From Agromyces subbeticus DSM 16689 (GTDB lineage Bacteria > Actinomycetota > Actinomycetes > Actinomycetales > Microbacteriaceae), in the NCBI RefSeq assembly GCF_000421565.1, contig NZ_ATXG01000007.1, positions 62,001 through 126,000 of the forward strand: 64,000 nucleotides of DNA, given 5' to 3'. Positions 63,933 to 64,000 of this stretch are shown in pieces (the first letter of the stretch is position 1; each line of letters opens with the position of its first letter). The notes under the pieces were generated by a model. It was not told where the DNA came from and made no database searches. It saw only the letters and a list, made by a program, of their open reading frames with translations. The position numbers were made by a program, and so were the translations under genes.

Positions 63933-64000
63933 ATGACTCGACGCTCCCTCACCGCACTGCTCGTGGCCGCATCCGCGACCCTCGCCCTCGCCGCATGCGC
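63933..64000 (+). CDS. Start of a lipoprotein, cut by the window edge
   Basis: The ATG has GGAGG seven bases upstream. The visible 22 residues form a signal peptide (RRSLTALLVAASATLALAA) ending in a LAAC lipobox with Cys 22. The mature part lies outside the window. Confidence 0.65.
   Translation, partial: MTRRSLTALLVAASATLALAAC

Overview
The window is a high-GC stretch (roughly 70% by eye) from an actinobacterium, most likely a member of the Microbacteriaceae. The main evidence is the gene order argS - lysA - hom - thrC - thrB - rho - prfA ... prmC ... tsaC - wecA-like - atpI - atpBEFHAGDC on the minus strand, an 86-residue ATP synthase epsilon subunit, a Rho factor with a long Gly/Arg/Gln-rich N-terminal insert, a DtxR/IdeR-type iron box, and many genes whose start codon lies 6-7 bases after a TANNNT hexamer (leaderless transcripts). 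It is almost entirely chromosomal core and household accessory DNA. I saw no insertion sequence, prophage, CRISPR array or rRNA.

Layout. 1-3.5 kb: Lrp/AsnC regulator, class-III aminotransferase and FAD amine oxidoreductase, a likely amine/polyamine catabolic unit. 3.5-6.7 kb: DUF4192 protein, a two-gene alkylation-repair operon (MGMT-like plus 3-methyladenine glycosylase I) and YaaA. 6.7-16.9 kb: P-loop kinase and the complete ATP synthase operon, preceded by a WecA/MraY-like phosphoglycosyltransferase and TsaC. 17-19.9 kb: drug-type ABC exporter with a divergent TetR regulator. 19.9-25.8 kb: prmC, cysK-cysE, prfA and rho. 26.2-33.7 kb: thrB, thrC, hom, lysA, a DUF2993 protein and argS. 33.7-43.2 kb: lipoprotein, ROK-family regulator, tRNA-Arg(CCG), ECF sigma factor with membrane partner, TPM-domain protein, PspA, an atypical arginase-fold protein, a flavin disulfide reductase-like protein and a small HExxH protein. 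43.1-48.1 kb: an iron-box-controlled siderophore uptake operon with a fused permease. 48.2-54.9 kb: amidase, membrane protein, acetyltransferase, uracil-DNA glycosylase, phosphoribosyltransferase, potassium channel, SDR and acyltransferase. 55-57.7 kb: metY-metX. 57.7-60.8 kb: a histidine kinase / non-kinase membrane protein / LuxR response regulator trio. 60.9-64 kb: MFS exporter, thiamine-binding MTH1187-type protein, GT87-like mannosyltransferase, and the start of a lipoprotein cut by the window edge.

How the parts fit. Aspartate-family and sulfur amino-acid synthesis is well represented (hom, thrB, thrC, lysA, metX, metY, cysK, cysE). Translation termination and tRNA modification genes sit between this block and the energy operon. 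Two insertions (cysK-cysE, and the ABC/TetR cassette) split a block that is usually continuous in relatives. Envelope-stress genes (sigma factor, TPM protein, PspA) form one neighbourhood.

I did not find a clear undescribed multi-gene system. The best leads are the kinase / degenerate partner / regulator trio, the sigma-TPM-PspA neighbourhood with a possible Shine-Dalgarno-masking leader, compact divergent leaderless promoters, and a strongly recurring GGATGCC/GGCATCC word that also builds several terminator stems.
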